From Hemicentrotus pulcherrimus (lineage: Eukaryota > Echinodermata > Echinoidea > Camarodonta > Strongylocentrotidae), in NCBI GenBank assembly GCA_003118195.1, contig BEXV01000506.1, forward strand, positions 7,054 through 27,331: 20,278 nucleotides of DNA, written 5' to 3'. The translations under genes were made by a program, and so were the position numbers. This document shows positions 1-10,440 of the stretch, piece after piece. Below the pieces are notes generated by a model. It saw only the letters and a list, made by a program, of their open reading frames with translations, ran no database searches and was not told the origin of the DNA. Numbering within the stretch: position 1 is the stretch's first letter; the number at the start of each line of letters is the position of its first letter.

Positions 1-14
1 GGACTACAAACAGC

Positions 15-103
15 GAGTGTGAAAAGCCAAAAAAGGTAGTCCGGGGTTAAGGATAGTACGGGGTTAAGCAAAGTACGGGGTTAAGCAAAACCAGTGTGAA
101 AAG
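15..103. repeat. 17-bp triplication flanked by a repeated decamer
   Basis: Three head-to-tail 17-bp units start at 39, 56 and 73 with the form gtacggggttaagcaaa; the first is slightly diverged (gtccggggttaaggata). The array is bracketed by two copies of agtgtgaaaag at about 16 and 93. It may be the end of a larger interspersed repeat cut by the left edge of the window. Confidence 0.75.
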
Positions 104-1116
104 AGTACTAGAGTAGGATCCTATACTGTACCAGGGATATGAGAGTTCTGTACTGTTGTTGCAGTCCTTTATAGGCTACAATGTATATGTAGGTTATGCA
201 TTGCCACAAAAACATAGCCTTGCAATGAGTCATAACAAAGGATATAGTTCCAAAACAACTCTCTGGTCCTTTGTCCTAGCAGTGGTTCCAAGTATCTTTC
301 CTGTTTAGCCTTTATTGAACCTCTAGTCCTCGTCCTCAAGCTATTTAGTGATGTTTAGATATTGAAACTGAATTTTGAGAAAGGGTTTCTATAACTTATT
401 TTTATGAACTGTTGATAGGAAGCAGAAACTCTATTTATTATGAAAGTGAAACAAATGACTTCTATTTGCACAAATGGTCATTAATAGATTCTTGTAGAAG
501 GTGGATACATGTGCATGAACGAAGCAAACTCTTATCCTTGTAGAACTATTACAGTTTAAACCTTGTCAAAACATGATATGGTAATACTTTAAAAAAATAA
601 ATAAATGTTGTGTGACTGAATTATGCTTTAGGTTAAGTACAATTACAACTCTTAATCTTTGTGAAGAAGAAAAAAAAGCTTGAAAGTGAAATTATGAAGA
701 TGAACTGTCTTTAAAATAAATAACAAGCTGCCATTAATCATTTTGATGCTTTGGTAACATGTATATCCGCACTAACATGTAGCCAAAGAGGGACAGTGTT
801 TTCACAGTAGAAAAATAATATGATTCAAGATGGTTGAGGAATAGGTAAACAAATGAAAAGTGTACAACCTGCATGAATTTGGTAAATCTTTCACGTTAGT
901 TCATTTATATGAATGTACAAAGTATGGTGCTAGGTCACTGTGGTCATGTCATCTTCTTCTCAATTGTGACATTGATTGATCTGAGAACAGATTTATACTT
1001 TTAGGAAATGGGATGAATGATAAATAAATCTCAGATTTGTCTCCAAAAGGGGGATTGAGGCCTCAGAAGGGAACCCACTTCATGTCTTTCCTCAGGGCTT
1101 AGCATAAAATGTTAAC
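104..1116. other. AT-rich stretch without recognised features
   Basis: No coding region, RNA gene or clear repeat seen. It contains short A tracts (near 590 and 668) and several stop codons in every frame. Confidence 0.5.
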
Positions 1117-1120
1117 CATG

Positions 1121-1491
1121 GGCCCATTCACATTGCAGAAAAACAAATTTGAAAAACCAGTTGTTCTTTAAAACTACCATTTACACTAATGAAAAGCCCA
1201 TAGAAAAATGTTGCTGTTTGATAACACTTCACTTCTCTTGCCGCTGCTCTGCGTGCGTTAGTAACGGAAACGAGGAGAGTAAAAACTGGAATAATTCTCT
1301 GATATTGTGAGAGTGAGCATTCACACTGCAAACACTGGTAGAGTTTCGGCCTGCGTAAATAAAAAAAAGTTACAGAAGTAGGCTTTTCTATTCATGTTTT
1401 TTATCATAACGAGTAGTTGCCTAGCATCTTCCTACAAAACTTTGGAATTTGAGAAAAATCAATAGTTTTTGCTTACAGTGTGAATGTAGCT
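1121..1491. mobile_element. MITE-like element, copy 1
   Basis: About 371 bp. The left end GGCCCATTCACATTGC resembles the reverse complement of the right end, AGCTACATTCACACTG, giving short imperfect terminal inverted repeats. CATG directly borders both ends (1117-1120 and 1492-1495) and may be a target duplication. A second, diverged copy lies at 8440-8856. Shared internal blocks include gagcattcacactgc, the cgaggagagt block, and tagttgcctagca close to the right end. It has no coding capacity, and the 67-codon minus-strand frame over its left half is a chance frame. Confidence 0.65.
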
Positions 1492-1495
1492 CATG

Positions 1496-2688
1496 GCCAC
1501 ATTAGCTTTTCAATTGATGGAATGCTTGCCATCAAGTATTGGAATTCTCTCATAGCATTCTTTGTTTTATCCATACTATTCCTATTCAGTCATTTGATAT
1601 TGGGAAATACATAAATTCATGAGGTATTGTCGGAATACAGAAAACTAGAAACACAAACATCTTTGTGTTACATTTGAATTGGCTCATATGAAATAAAAAG
1701 AAGTCATTGATTAGGGACATGTTCCGGGATGCAAAATTTGAAATAGTTCTTTTTGCTAAATCTGTGAAAATTGACCTGTTTGGGTTAACTTTTGCCTTCT
1801 ATATGTAACCTTGAATATATAAATCTTTCTAAATATGATCCCATTCTTCTACAGTAGATAGTCAAATTCAATAAATCAAAAATATTTTCATTTTTAGACA
1901 AATCAACAATGCTCTGATAAAGCTTGCAACAGGCAAGAGCTAGTTGAAGTCTAGTTTTTTTTCTTCAATGATCATTTGACAAAAGAAATGTCTTCTTCTT
2001 GAGGATACCTCTCAATGTCTTGTCAAGAATCAAAGAAGGAATGTCAAGAATATGCGATTTTTGTTCATTCTTGTTGCTTGATTCTTGAGAATCAGACATA
2101 GAATAACTGTAAATACATCAAGATAGCACACTAGTCAGAACAAAGAGCTTCACTTCCAATCTAGCATCTCAGTAATTTCCAGTATTCTTACTTGCTCCGC
2201 AGGGAGACCGACACACACAAGGAATGCCAACAATGAGCATGTTTACATACATGCATTGTACAGACTCGTGGAATGAGATACATACATATGCCCACCGCTG
2301 GAATCACTATCATCATCTCGCTCCTATGATGATATGAGTCAATCATTAATTGACTTTGATGGATTATCCTCTGAATAGTAAATGATATGGCTGAGCACTC
2401 TGTAATTCTGTATTGGGAAGTACAGTGGTTTTGCTCATTAAAAACTACAGTTGATAAGGCTCATTACATTTCTGTACATTTTGTACTCTTGATGGATTTA
2501 TACTGTTATTCTGTCATGAGTGTATTCTGTTTTATATATTTTATTGGAATTGGGTGAAATTTAATTGAATTACATTGAAATCGTTGCAAACTTTTGTTTT
2601 ATCTCTTACAATGCTAAATGATAGGTTGAATTCATATATAAGGCTCATTTGAATTTTAGGTGATTAACCACTGCAAAAAGAAACAACA
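1496..2688. other. AT-rich stretch without a gene
   Basis: No exon or RNA gene recognised. The motif gtcaagaat occurs twice close together (about 2021-2050). An inverted pair atcatcat/atgatgat (2309-2316, 2326-2333) could form a weak hairpin. Confidence 0.5.
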
Positions 2689-2705
2689 ACATGTTTTAAA
2701 CATGT
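2689..2705. repeat. Short near-perfect palindrome
   Basis: ACATGTTT-T-AAACATGT, with eight-base arms and a single central base. It is too short to assign a function. Confidence 0.6.
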
Positions 2706-3684
2706 AAATGAATTGGAACAAAGGTCCAATGCAGATTCACTTTACAATAGCTCTGTGTTACACAATACAGAAAGGTGAAGTTTATTACACTTTACATCAT
2801 AAAACCTCCCAGTGGGTATCTGAACTATTCTAATTGATTAATGTATCACAATAAGATTTCCAGGTACCCGGTGCAGAAATTGAGAAGATTACAGGTGCAT
2901 ATGTTCTTTTTCTGTCTTAGGATATATTAACATTTTTGTAAAGGCCATCGCTTGAAATACATAGCCAGTGTACAAGTAGGCTGCTTGTAACTGATTCAAA
3001 ACATAGCGAGGTGACATAAATAAAATGATGAATCAAATAATACAAAAACAACCAATGATTAGAAATACAGACTAAATAACAGAAGTACTGTAGCAGGATT
3101 TGAGCTTTAAGTTCTAGAAATGCCTCCATCGTATGATGGAGATGATCACACAATCCCCAGCTAAGATGGACAGGTAAATTGGAATTTAACCAAGACTGTA
3201 AGGCAGAATGTCTAGATGCTGCAGGCTAGAATGTATCGCAGTATCCTGCCTGCCTGCCCGCCACATATAGCCTATAGGCCTTCGTTCATTGTATACATGT
3301 ACATGTACGTGCATACGGGATACCCTGGGAAGTAATTGGTGTTGGCAGTGAAAGGGGGCTACGGACTGAACGCTATAGCTTGATGGGGAATGCTAATCAG
3401 ATAGGAATTGCTCCTGGTGCTATAAATAGATGGTTTGTCAGACTTGGCAGTGGACAGGCCGGGGAACCGCTTCAATGGTTTGTTATTCAATTCCCATTCA
3501 TGATGAAGTGAAAGGATTTGACCCAGGTCAGGTGAGAATAAGTATCAGGGACTACAGTATATTCTCCTTATACCAAACATTGTATCTAGATTATTTAGGT
3601 AATTACCTTTAATATGGTATTATCTGCATTGACATTCTGGAGTTTCAAAAGGAGCAAAAAATGATTTATTTTTAATGATATATG

Positions 3685-3724
3685 TCTTGCATGATGTGCA
3701 CTTCTTGCATGATATGCACTTCTT
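3685..3724. repeat. 18-bp tandem duplication
   Basis: tcttgcatgatgtgcact is followed at once by tcttgcatgatatgcact (one change), then by the start of a third unit, tcttgc. Confidence 0.85.
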
Positions 3725-3785
3725 GCTCCACTTTGCTATTAAGATTTCCATAAATTCACAGCTACCAAGTATCAAGCATTAGGCG

Positions 3786-3996
3786 TGACATCACACATTT
3801 CGAGGGTCTGGAAATGCTCTCAGCACGGCGCGCGTGCTAGATTAAAAAAAAACGCTATACCTTATACGTGTGTTATAGGCTCGCACGCGCGCTCAAGCGC
3901 CGAATCATGTAAATGTCACGCATTGCCGATCTTTGAACTTGGAGTCTCTGTAAATTGCACCTTGTCCGATTGTTGGCTCCTGTACTGCTGATGTCA
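3786..3996. mobile_element. Possible short inverted-repeat element with CpG-rich core
   Basis: An octamer TGACATCA at 3786-3793 recurs inverted at 3989-3996. The interval contains a CpG-dense patch (about 3822-3902) inside AT-rich surroundings, including agcacg-gcgcg-cgtgct and tcgcacgcgcgc. This could be a small repeat, or two chance CRE-like half-sites around a GC-rich patch. The 68-codon reading frame here looks like a by-product of composition. Confidence 0.3.
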
Positions 3997-4262
3997 TCTT
4001 CAAATATTGGAAATTGATGTCCAGATGATTATCCAATAACTTGAAATATACATTACCCATGAGCCCAACTCATCACATGACAATTTATAGGTGGTACCCC
4101 TGGTGGTACTGATAAACATCTAGTGTACTGGGTTCTCCTTGACCAGGGACTGCCTTGACCTAGTACAAATGTGACCCAGTTATTCCCTGTCCTCCACTGT
4201 GTACTACTGCCATCCCAAAGACTCTGAATATCGACTATTCTTGCACCCTTCCATTTTGTACC

Positions 4263-4510
4263 TTAAAGGGGAAGTCCACTCTGATAATTTGCTGGTATTA
4301 ATAAAAACAGAAAAACAATAGAAGCAAATTAGCAATATCAAGATTCAAAGAACAGAAAAGTTATGAAATATTGATGTTGTAATCAGTGAAACACAAATTG
4401 GCAACACTGTGAAACCTCTTGCAAGGTCCTCTCCAATGTGCTATGTACAGAAAATTTCAGAAACTTTTATTTTCTTAATTATTGATGACGGAATTTGTTT
4501 GTTGTTCATA
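4263..4510 (+). repeat. Interspersed repeat of the AAAGGGGAAGTCCACT type
   Basis: Starts ttaaaggggaagtccactct, followed by A-rich text with aataaaaacagaaaaa, then aaagttatgaaat and a tail rich in tttattttctta. From memory this opening is typical of a repeat family widespread in sea urchins and other echinoderms, probably SINE-like or MITE-like. The right boundary is uncertain. No second copy was found here. Confidence 0.5.
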
Positions 4511-4888
4511 CAGGGGTAAATAAAAACATGTTTTCAATAATTGTATTTAGGTTGCATGTATGATTGAAACCTTTCTGTAGGGAAAACAGAATTTTTTTGA
4601 ATTTTTGAAAAAAAATAGCAACACTTCTTTCCATATTTTTAACAAAGATAATAACATTTATCTTTGAGCTTGTATATGTATACATTAAAATAGATAAGTT
4701 GGCTGAGACTACATGAAGGTTAATTGTTTTTTGAGTAAAACTGTCCAAGTTTTGGCTGTAACAGGCAATAACAGGTATCAGTATATCCGACCATGGCCTT
4801 ACATAGTTTCATGCACGACTCTTTCCTTCCCAACGGAACATCCTAAACTTTAGATGGTTAAAGAGTCGGTGAGAAATACTCAGCCCCA

Positions 4889-5292
4889 GGATGACATGTA
4901 GAGAACATCCTACGATCGGATACTATAAAAATGAACCCATAGGGAAACGTTAAAGGAAATGTATCTTTGCCCAAAGATGACATGTAGAGTAGACCGTACG
5001 ATCGGATGCAATAGAAATGAACCCTTACGGAAACGTTAAAGGAAACATATCTTTGCCCAAGGATGACATGTAGGAACACCCTACGATCGGGTACGATATA
5101 TATGAACCCATAGGGAAACGTTAAAAGAAACGTATCTTTGCCCAAAGATGACATATAGGAACACCCTACGATTGGGTGCGATATAGATGAACCGATAGAG
5201 AAACTCCAGGATGACATGTAGAGAACACCTTACAATCAGATATGATAGAAATGAACCCACAGGGAAACATTTAAGGAAACGTATCTTACCCC
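4889..5292. repeat. 86-bp minisatellite, five copies
   Basis: Units begin with (g)gatgacatgtag at 4891, 4977, 5063, 5148 and 5211 (position of atgaca), giving spacings of 86, 86, 85 and 63. The fourth unit has lost about 22 bases around the gttaaaggaaacgtatcttt segment. Each unit holds cctacgatcgg (with the palindrome CGATCG in the better copies), atgaacccatagggaaac and tatctttgccca. On the minus strand the array is open for 119 codons. Because 86 is not a multiple of 3, the three frames cycle through the same words (SSLGKDTF, LTFPYGFI), so this is not evidence of a protein. Confidence 0.92.
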
Positions 5293-5797
5293 TCACCCCA
5301 AGCTAGCTACCCTGGATCCAGCTGGCATTATTTTTAGCCAACCTACTTTCTAAGGGACATACCGTCATCACTATCGCATACATAGGATGAGTGTATGTAT
5401 ACTGTCCTCACGGCAGTGTGCAATTATGACTGTGTTCTATCGGAAAGAATTCTGCAACGCTCGCTGCAACCGTGCTGCAGCAGTGTACAAACAGTATATG
5501 CGTGCAAGGCTCATACAGAGGAGCATATATGAGAAAGTAAACACATCACAATATAAACAGTGACCATCATTCCACAGGATCCCATATGCTACAGATTAGA
5601 TTGCTTCATATACACCTCCATATATATCTTTGGTAAATCATATGAACACAGCTGCAGTAAGTGACATACTATTTTCTCTCTTTCTGGCTGTAGTATCTTT
5701 TAGTTCATTCATATTCGGTACGATGCATTGATAGATAATGTGGATGAGCCTCTTTGTGTTGAAGCAATACATGTCGATGGCTTCTCCTGACCCTAAT
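5293..5797. other. Stretch without recognised features
   Basis: No gene or repeat recognised. A purine/pyrimidine-mixed, less AT-rich portion lies near 5450-5490 (gctgcaaccgtgctgcagca). Confidence 0.5.
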
Positions 5798-5828
5798 TAC
5801 ATGTATGTAAACAAGTCACTTGCCATAT

Positions 5829-5835
<7 letters not shown>

Positions 5836-5872
<37 letters not shown>
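5836..5872. repeat. (TA)n microsatellite
   Basis: Thirty-seven bases of uninterrupted alternating T and A, directly following an acatg. It drives an isoleucine/tyrosine run in an overlapping chance reading frame. Confidence 0.97.
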
Positions 5873-5875
<3 letters not shown>

Positions 5876-6278
5876 TCGATGGATGGAGAAAGCTCTGTTT
5901 GCGCTTACATGTCATACTGCAAAATACGTTACACTTTATTTATTCATAACAAATCAGCCCAAACAATGGAATATAAATAAATTTGTTGTTTGACTCATTA
6001 TTTTGGTCTGTAAGGTAGTGTTAAAGTAAAAGCTCAAAATAAAGAATTTGAAAAACAATTGAAAAATAATTGAAAAATAATTGATGTCAACTCATTTGGT
6101 TTTATTTTATCATGCATCTTACATGTTTTAAAGCCCCCACTGCACTTCTTATAGCTACTTGCACCCTCTATATATAGCAAACAATGCCTAATCAGTGACC
6201 ATTGGTCCCCCATGATCCTCTTTTCTTATGTTAATTGAGAGCTGATTTGATGAGCTAACATTTGATGGTCTAATCTCT
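5873..6278. other. Stretch without recognised features
   Basis: AT-rich, with a threefold ttgaaaaa(c/t)aa repeat near 6048-6080 and no exon signatures. Confidence 0.5.
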
Positions 6279-6289
6279 TCTGTACATTA

Positions 6290-7132
6290 GCAGAGATGCT
6301 AACCTTTACGGTTTAGCCGTATTTGTTACAGTTTTAATGCTCTTGTTACGGCGATAAGGTAAACAATCAAAAGGTTACGGGGAAACGATAAATAAAAGTA
6401 AATTATAGCGGATGCCGCCTTATCACATAGCCTCCGTACACAGTGCTGCATGTCGCACGCATTCACTCATAAGTTCACTGAATTTGACTACACTGGATAG
6501 GCTCTTTCGCGCACATGGCCGTCTGTCGCCATCTTGTTTAATTCTGAACAACACGGCCGTCGTCATTACTGTTTTGATACTAGTATACTGTGTGGTCTTG
6601 AGTTTTGGGGGGAGCATGTGGTGAATAATCGTGCGAGCGGCGCCCGCAATATCCATTCAAAGTATAGTAGCGAAGACTTCGGTGGTTCAGCGGGCGCATT
6701 GCAAGTGCGGTATACGGTTTGTTGTTGTTCATGAACGCCGGGCCTAGCGGCCTGGGCTGGTGTGTCTGTGGTACTGGTGAGTGTACGTGTGCGTGTGTGT
6801 AGTATACGAGTTCTGCCATTTGACTGTGGATTCAAATTTGCCGTTTCGACGCTTGAACAAGGTGTTTTCTTCCTGAATATTATCATGGATTCACTCAAAA
6901 GAGCGAGTTCACGAGGAGGAGATCCTTTGACTGCAAACAGATTTTAAAAAAATATTTTTATTTTAGACTTAAAAATGGTAGGTTCGAAATGCAGTAAGAG
7001 TGATTGAGTGTTTGTGTACGTTTTGCGCGAAAATTTTGCTGCTTTGTCTTGCGTTTCGGAAAGACCCCCATTTGTTACGGACAAATATGGTAAATGTTAC
7101 TGACAGCCATTCTATAGGGTTGGCATCTCTGC
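6290..7132. mobile_element. Non-autonomous DNA transposon, 843 bp, ATTA target duplication
   Basis: The left end gcagagatgctaacctt and the reverse complement of the right end, gcagagatgccaaccct, match at 15 of 17 positions. Further in, both ends carry a similar cc(g/a)tatttgt word. ATTA borders both ends (6286-6289 and 7133-7136), as expected for a 4-bp target duplication. The interior is CpG-rich from about 6410 to 6830 and differs in composition from the AT-rich flanks. Overlapping 60-110 codon frames on both strands match no transposase or other family that I recognise. Superfamily not assigned. It lies in the presumed upstream intron. Confidence 0.78.
6527..6536 (-). promoter_or_regulatory. 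YY1-type motif inside the transposon
   Basis: CGCCATCTTG, the complement of CAAGATGGCG, matches the YY1 core well. It sits in the CpG-rich interior of the 843-bp element. Such sites are frequent near TATA-less promoters, but one ten-base match is weak evidence. Confidence 0.3.
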
Positions 7133-7136
7133 ATTA

Positions 7137-8045
7137 GTACAGATGGGATTTGAATACATGTGATATCTTATTTTGAAATCTTGTTATGAAAACTGGAGGT
7201 AAACAACAAAGTGCTCTAAATGCACCAATCCAATGATGATATTCACAGTGCATGACCTCATTTTGTGCAAGTGAGTGACCTTCCCATTTTGACTAGTATT
7301 ACCAAACTATAGTCATGGGATTGTGCAATACTCTGTGTAGTTAGCTTCATTGGCCCAAGTGTGTGGTGGTAGTTTCTGTAAACACGAGATTGAAAGAAGG
7401 GCCACACCCCTAGCTTAATACATGTATTACTCATCAGGGTATGCCTTGTTTGAGTGATACTCTTGGACACACACCAATAGCCACACCTTTATAACTACCG
7501 TACATGTAGCTGGCTGAAGTGACCTTAGAGTTAGAGCAGTTCAGGCTTTCCTGCGTCATAAATAATGAAATATTTAAAAAGTACATAGTTCATGGAGAAA
7601 AAAAAAAAATTCTTGGCAGGTAAAATAATATACAACAGGCTGATATTGATACGAGGATATTTGAAACAACGTCCAGTGTATCAAGATTTGAGGATTGTCT
7701 TTTCCCAAATATTGACATATTGGTTATCTATCAGGTTTGCAAGGTTAAAAGAGTTCAGATGTACAATGCACATCTAGGCCTGCCTGTTCATTCAAGATGT
7801 ACATTTTGTTCGCTGTCTATGTGTTATCCTTATTGATCTACATTGCTGTATTGATCTGTGGCACTATAGAGATTGTACAACATATGCTGTAGCGACAAAA
7901 GCTCTGCGGTCAAATTTCTAGTGTTGGTCGAATCTCTAATTTCAGCTGAAGACCCGATACTGTATGTCTAACCGTAACCTCGAGGCTTAGACCTTCATTT
8001 AATCTAAAACCCTATTGCAACCCAATCCCTACCATAGACCTTTGA
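7137..8045. other. Stretch without a gene
   Basis: No coding exon recognised. There is a run of ten A at about 7598-7608 and a C/T-rich degenerate stretch with aaccctattgcaacccaatccc-like wording near 8010-8035. The 60-70 codon frames here have no family signature. Confidence 0.5.
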
Positions 8046-8080
8046 TTCAATTCAATTCAATTCAATTCAATTCAATTCAA
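8046..8080. repeat. (TTCAA)7, probable retroposon tail (minus strand)
   Basis: Seven perfect TTCAA units. Read on the minus strand this is (TTGAA)n, the sort of short tandem tail that ends some LINE and SINE families. The following bases, to about 8200, are A-rich (acaacaaaaagagaaaatg) and could belong to the same retroposed copy. A related tail occurs at 13341. Confidence 0.7.
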
Positions 8081-8439
8081 TGAGGTTAACTTGTAATACA
8101 GTTGCACAATGTTTACAATGTAAAAATGGTCATAGAATAGGATCATCAGTTATACAACAAAAAGAGAAAATGAATGAGAAGTTAAAGTACATAATCATAA
8201 CAAATCAAAATCACACTTTCATGAAAGTAGAAACTTAGCTTTAGAAACAAATGATGAAATAGGCCAAGGAGGAAATTTCATTGAAGTATACATGTATGTT
8301 GGATCACCTTGGGTAGTTGGTATGCAAGGATAACAAATAGAATGTAAGTCTGGAGCAAACAAAATTATAGTAACGTTCTCTATTGCCTAATCTAAAATCA
8401 ACTATTTGGACATCACTTTGTAGAAATTGTTTGGAATAC

Positions 8440-8856
8440 GCCCATTTACATTGCCAAAAAAAAACACAATTTGAATAACCGTCGATCTTTTAAACTACTA
8501 TTTACTCTACTGGAAAAACCTGTTAAAAAATGTTGGTGTTTGCTAGTTCTGTTTTTGTTTTTGTGTGATTTGTCCACATGCGCCACTTTTAGCTGCTCTG
8601 CATGCGATCACACAGAAGCGAGGAGAGTCACATGAGCAAAAACCAAAATAATTCACTGGTGTTTTGAGAGCGAGCATTCACACTGCCAAAATCAGGGGAT
8701 TAATATAAACGGGTATTTAAAATAAAAAATACCAAGTTCACATTTGTTCGATTCAGATGTTTCCTTGTGTGATTGTGGGTAGTTGCCTAGCAACTTAAGA
8801 CAAGACTCCAGGATGTGAGAAAAACCGATGTTATTTGCTTGCAGGGTAAATGCCCC
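8440..8856. mobile_element. MITE-like element, copy 2
   Basis: About 417 bp, matching the element at 1121-1491 along its length: cccattyacattgc at the left, gagygagcattcacactgc in the middle, gtagttgcctagcaaactt-like wording, and an imperfect inverted right end (gcagggtaaatgcccc). It is longer than copy 1 because of insertions near 8550-8640. No clear target duplication and no coding potential. Confidence 0.65.
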
Positions 8857-9961
8857 TAATGTTCATATCACCAATTTTGTATCCTACTAGTATGTCAGTT
8901 TGCAGTGGCAATGGTTGAAGTGATGCAACGAACATTGAGTATCATTCTGAAATTTAGAGCGGTGACGGTGATATATGATATGTTAAGTGTCATGTTGTTG
9001 AGAACTTGGCAGATAACATGCTGTATGGATCTTCATGTTATTGATACACATAACATGTACATTTAACATAGTACATGTGTAGGGCTACATGCATTAACTT
9101 TTGATGGGAATGGAACAATATGAGATCCTATTAATCAAGATATATTCCAATTTTCTTTTCTTACCAACCTAAAGATTATCTTTAATCTCCATATATATGC
9201 CCCCCCCCCTCAACCAACCCACAACCCCATGAAGCCATGTAGACAAAGAGTTGCCCTTGATGTGATCAAACAGAGATGTTTTGTCTAGACATTTCTTGAG
9301 GTCAGAGGTTTAACCATTGTTGAACTGGTGCAGTTGAGCTCTCCAGGCCCTAGTTGGTATATAGTCCTCACAATAATAGCAAGTTGACCTTGGGTGACCT
9401 TTCCAGGTTGTTGTGGTTTGTAGAGATACTAAATACATTCTTATTCTTACACCTTGTGGAAATCATGGAGGTTGACTTGATTTCACTTCAGGCCATTGCA
9501 ATTTTCATATCCCGTATGGACCAGAACATTAATGTCAGCTGAGTGAATGAAAATCAGAAAAGGCTTGCATGGAAATTGAACAAAGTATATTCCATAATTT
9601 GTACTCTGCAAGTGCAACCCCAGGAGCGATTATATTTGCATCAATAGCCACTTCCAAAGGTTTCTTGAAATGGGAAACGAACAAGAGCAAATAGCGTGAT
9701 TCTAGTCCCTTGGCACAGCACACTGGCACAGGTGTGTATAGTTGACAATATGAAGCGAGAAAGAGAAAGTGAAGTTCGCAAGAAGCAGAATGTAGGCCTG
9801 GAAACTTAACTGCAAAATTGACTGCAATTTTCTCTTTTTCAGTAATTGAGGTACTAATTAGGGCTATAAATTATGTCTGTTCAAACTGAGAGCCACAAAT
9901 GTTGCACATGCAGAGATAAGACATTTGCAGACACAGCTTTCATTGTCCCGCTCTCATCACC
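8857..9961. other. Stretch without a gene
   Basis: No exon recognised. It contains a run of ten C at 9200-9209 following catatatatg. Reading frames at 9354-9542 (+) and 9535-9729 (-) are short and unlike known families. Confidence 0.5.
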
Positions 9962-10082
9962 TCTAATCCCAGATGCTCATTGGTTACTAGTACCTGCTCA
10001 ACCAATGAGCATCTACTAGTACTACACCTCAATCAGTCAGCTGATTAAGGTCAAGGCCATAGCCTACAGTGTAAAGAAATGG
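9962..10082. repeat. Hairpin repeat unit, copy A
   Basis: Contains a perfect 15-bp inverted repeat: AGATGCTCATTGGTT (9971-9985) and its complement (10000-10014), with a 14-base loop. It is followed by acacctcaatcagtcagctg, then attaaggtcaaggccatagcc and aaatgg. The same order recurs at 10329-10440. This is probably an interspersed repeat with a foldable head. Confidence 0.82.
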
Positions 10083-10328
10083 AGAAAACTTACTGGTAAT
10101 ATGTACCTACAGTCTACACCAGGACTCAGCAAGGTTTTCATAATACTACAGTGTATTGGGGAAGATGAGTATGGTAAAACTGGTCACTCAAAGATTTGTT
10201 TACTTTTTTGAGGAACTATATGAACATTTAGAAGTGCAATTTTTTTAGGGCTTCAATATTACACCATATCAAAACACTGATAACAAGTAGGGCCATGTAT
10301 CTCAGATTTAACATTGTTAAATGATGCC

Positions 10329-10440
10329 TTTAATTCAAGATGCTCATTTGTTATGACGACCTGGTCACAACCAATGAGCTCCCCTACTACACCTCAACCA
10401 GTCGGCTGTTTAAGGTCAAGGGCATAGCCCAAGGAAATGG
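10329..10440. repeat. Hairpin repeat unit, copy B
   Basis: Diverged copy of the unit at 9962-10082 in the same orientation, 367 bp away. The arm pair gctcatttgtt / aaccaatgagc keeps ten of eleven pairs. It is followed by acacctcaaccagtcggctg, then tttaaggtcaagggcatagcc and aaatgg. The outer arm bases have decayed. Confidence 0.8.

Noticed and set aside
3430..3612. 60-codon frame containing IPIHDEVKGF, considered as an earlier RanBP9 exon
   Set aside because: Resemblance to RanBP9 sequence is only a few residues and the SPRY blocks are absent. No phase match to 14736.
4858..5217. 119-codon minus-strand frame with repeated SSLGKDTF / LTFPYGFI words
   Set aside because: It is a by-product of the 86-bp minisatellite: the period is not a multiple of 3, so the words come from cycling frames. 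No family signature.
6566..6898. 110-codon minus-strand frame in the CpG-rich transposon interior
   Set aside because: No recognisable domain, and it overlaps other frames on both strands. High CpG removes stop codons.
8007..8041. Interstitial telomere-like repeat (aaccctattgcaaccc...)
   Set aside because: No two perfect TTAGGG-type units in tandem; too degenerate.
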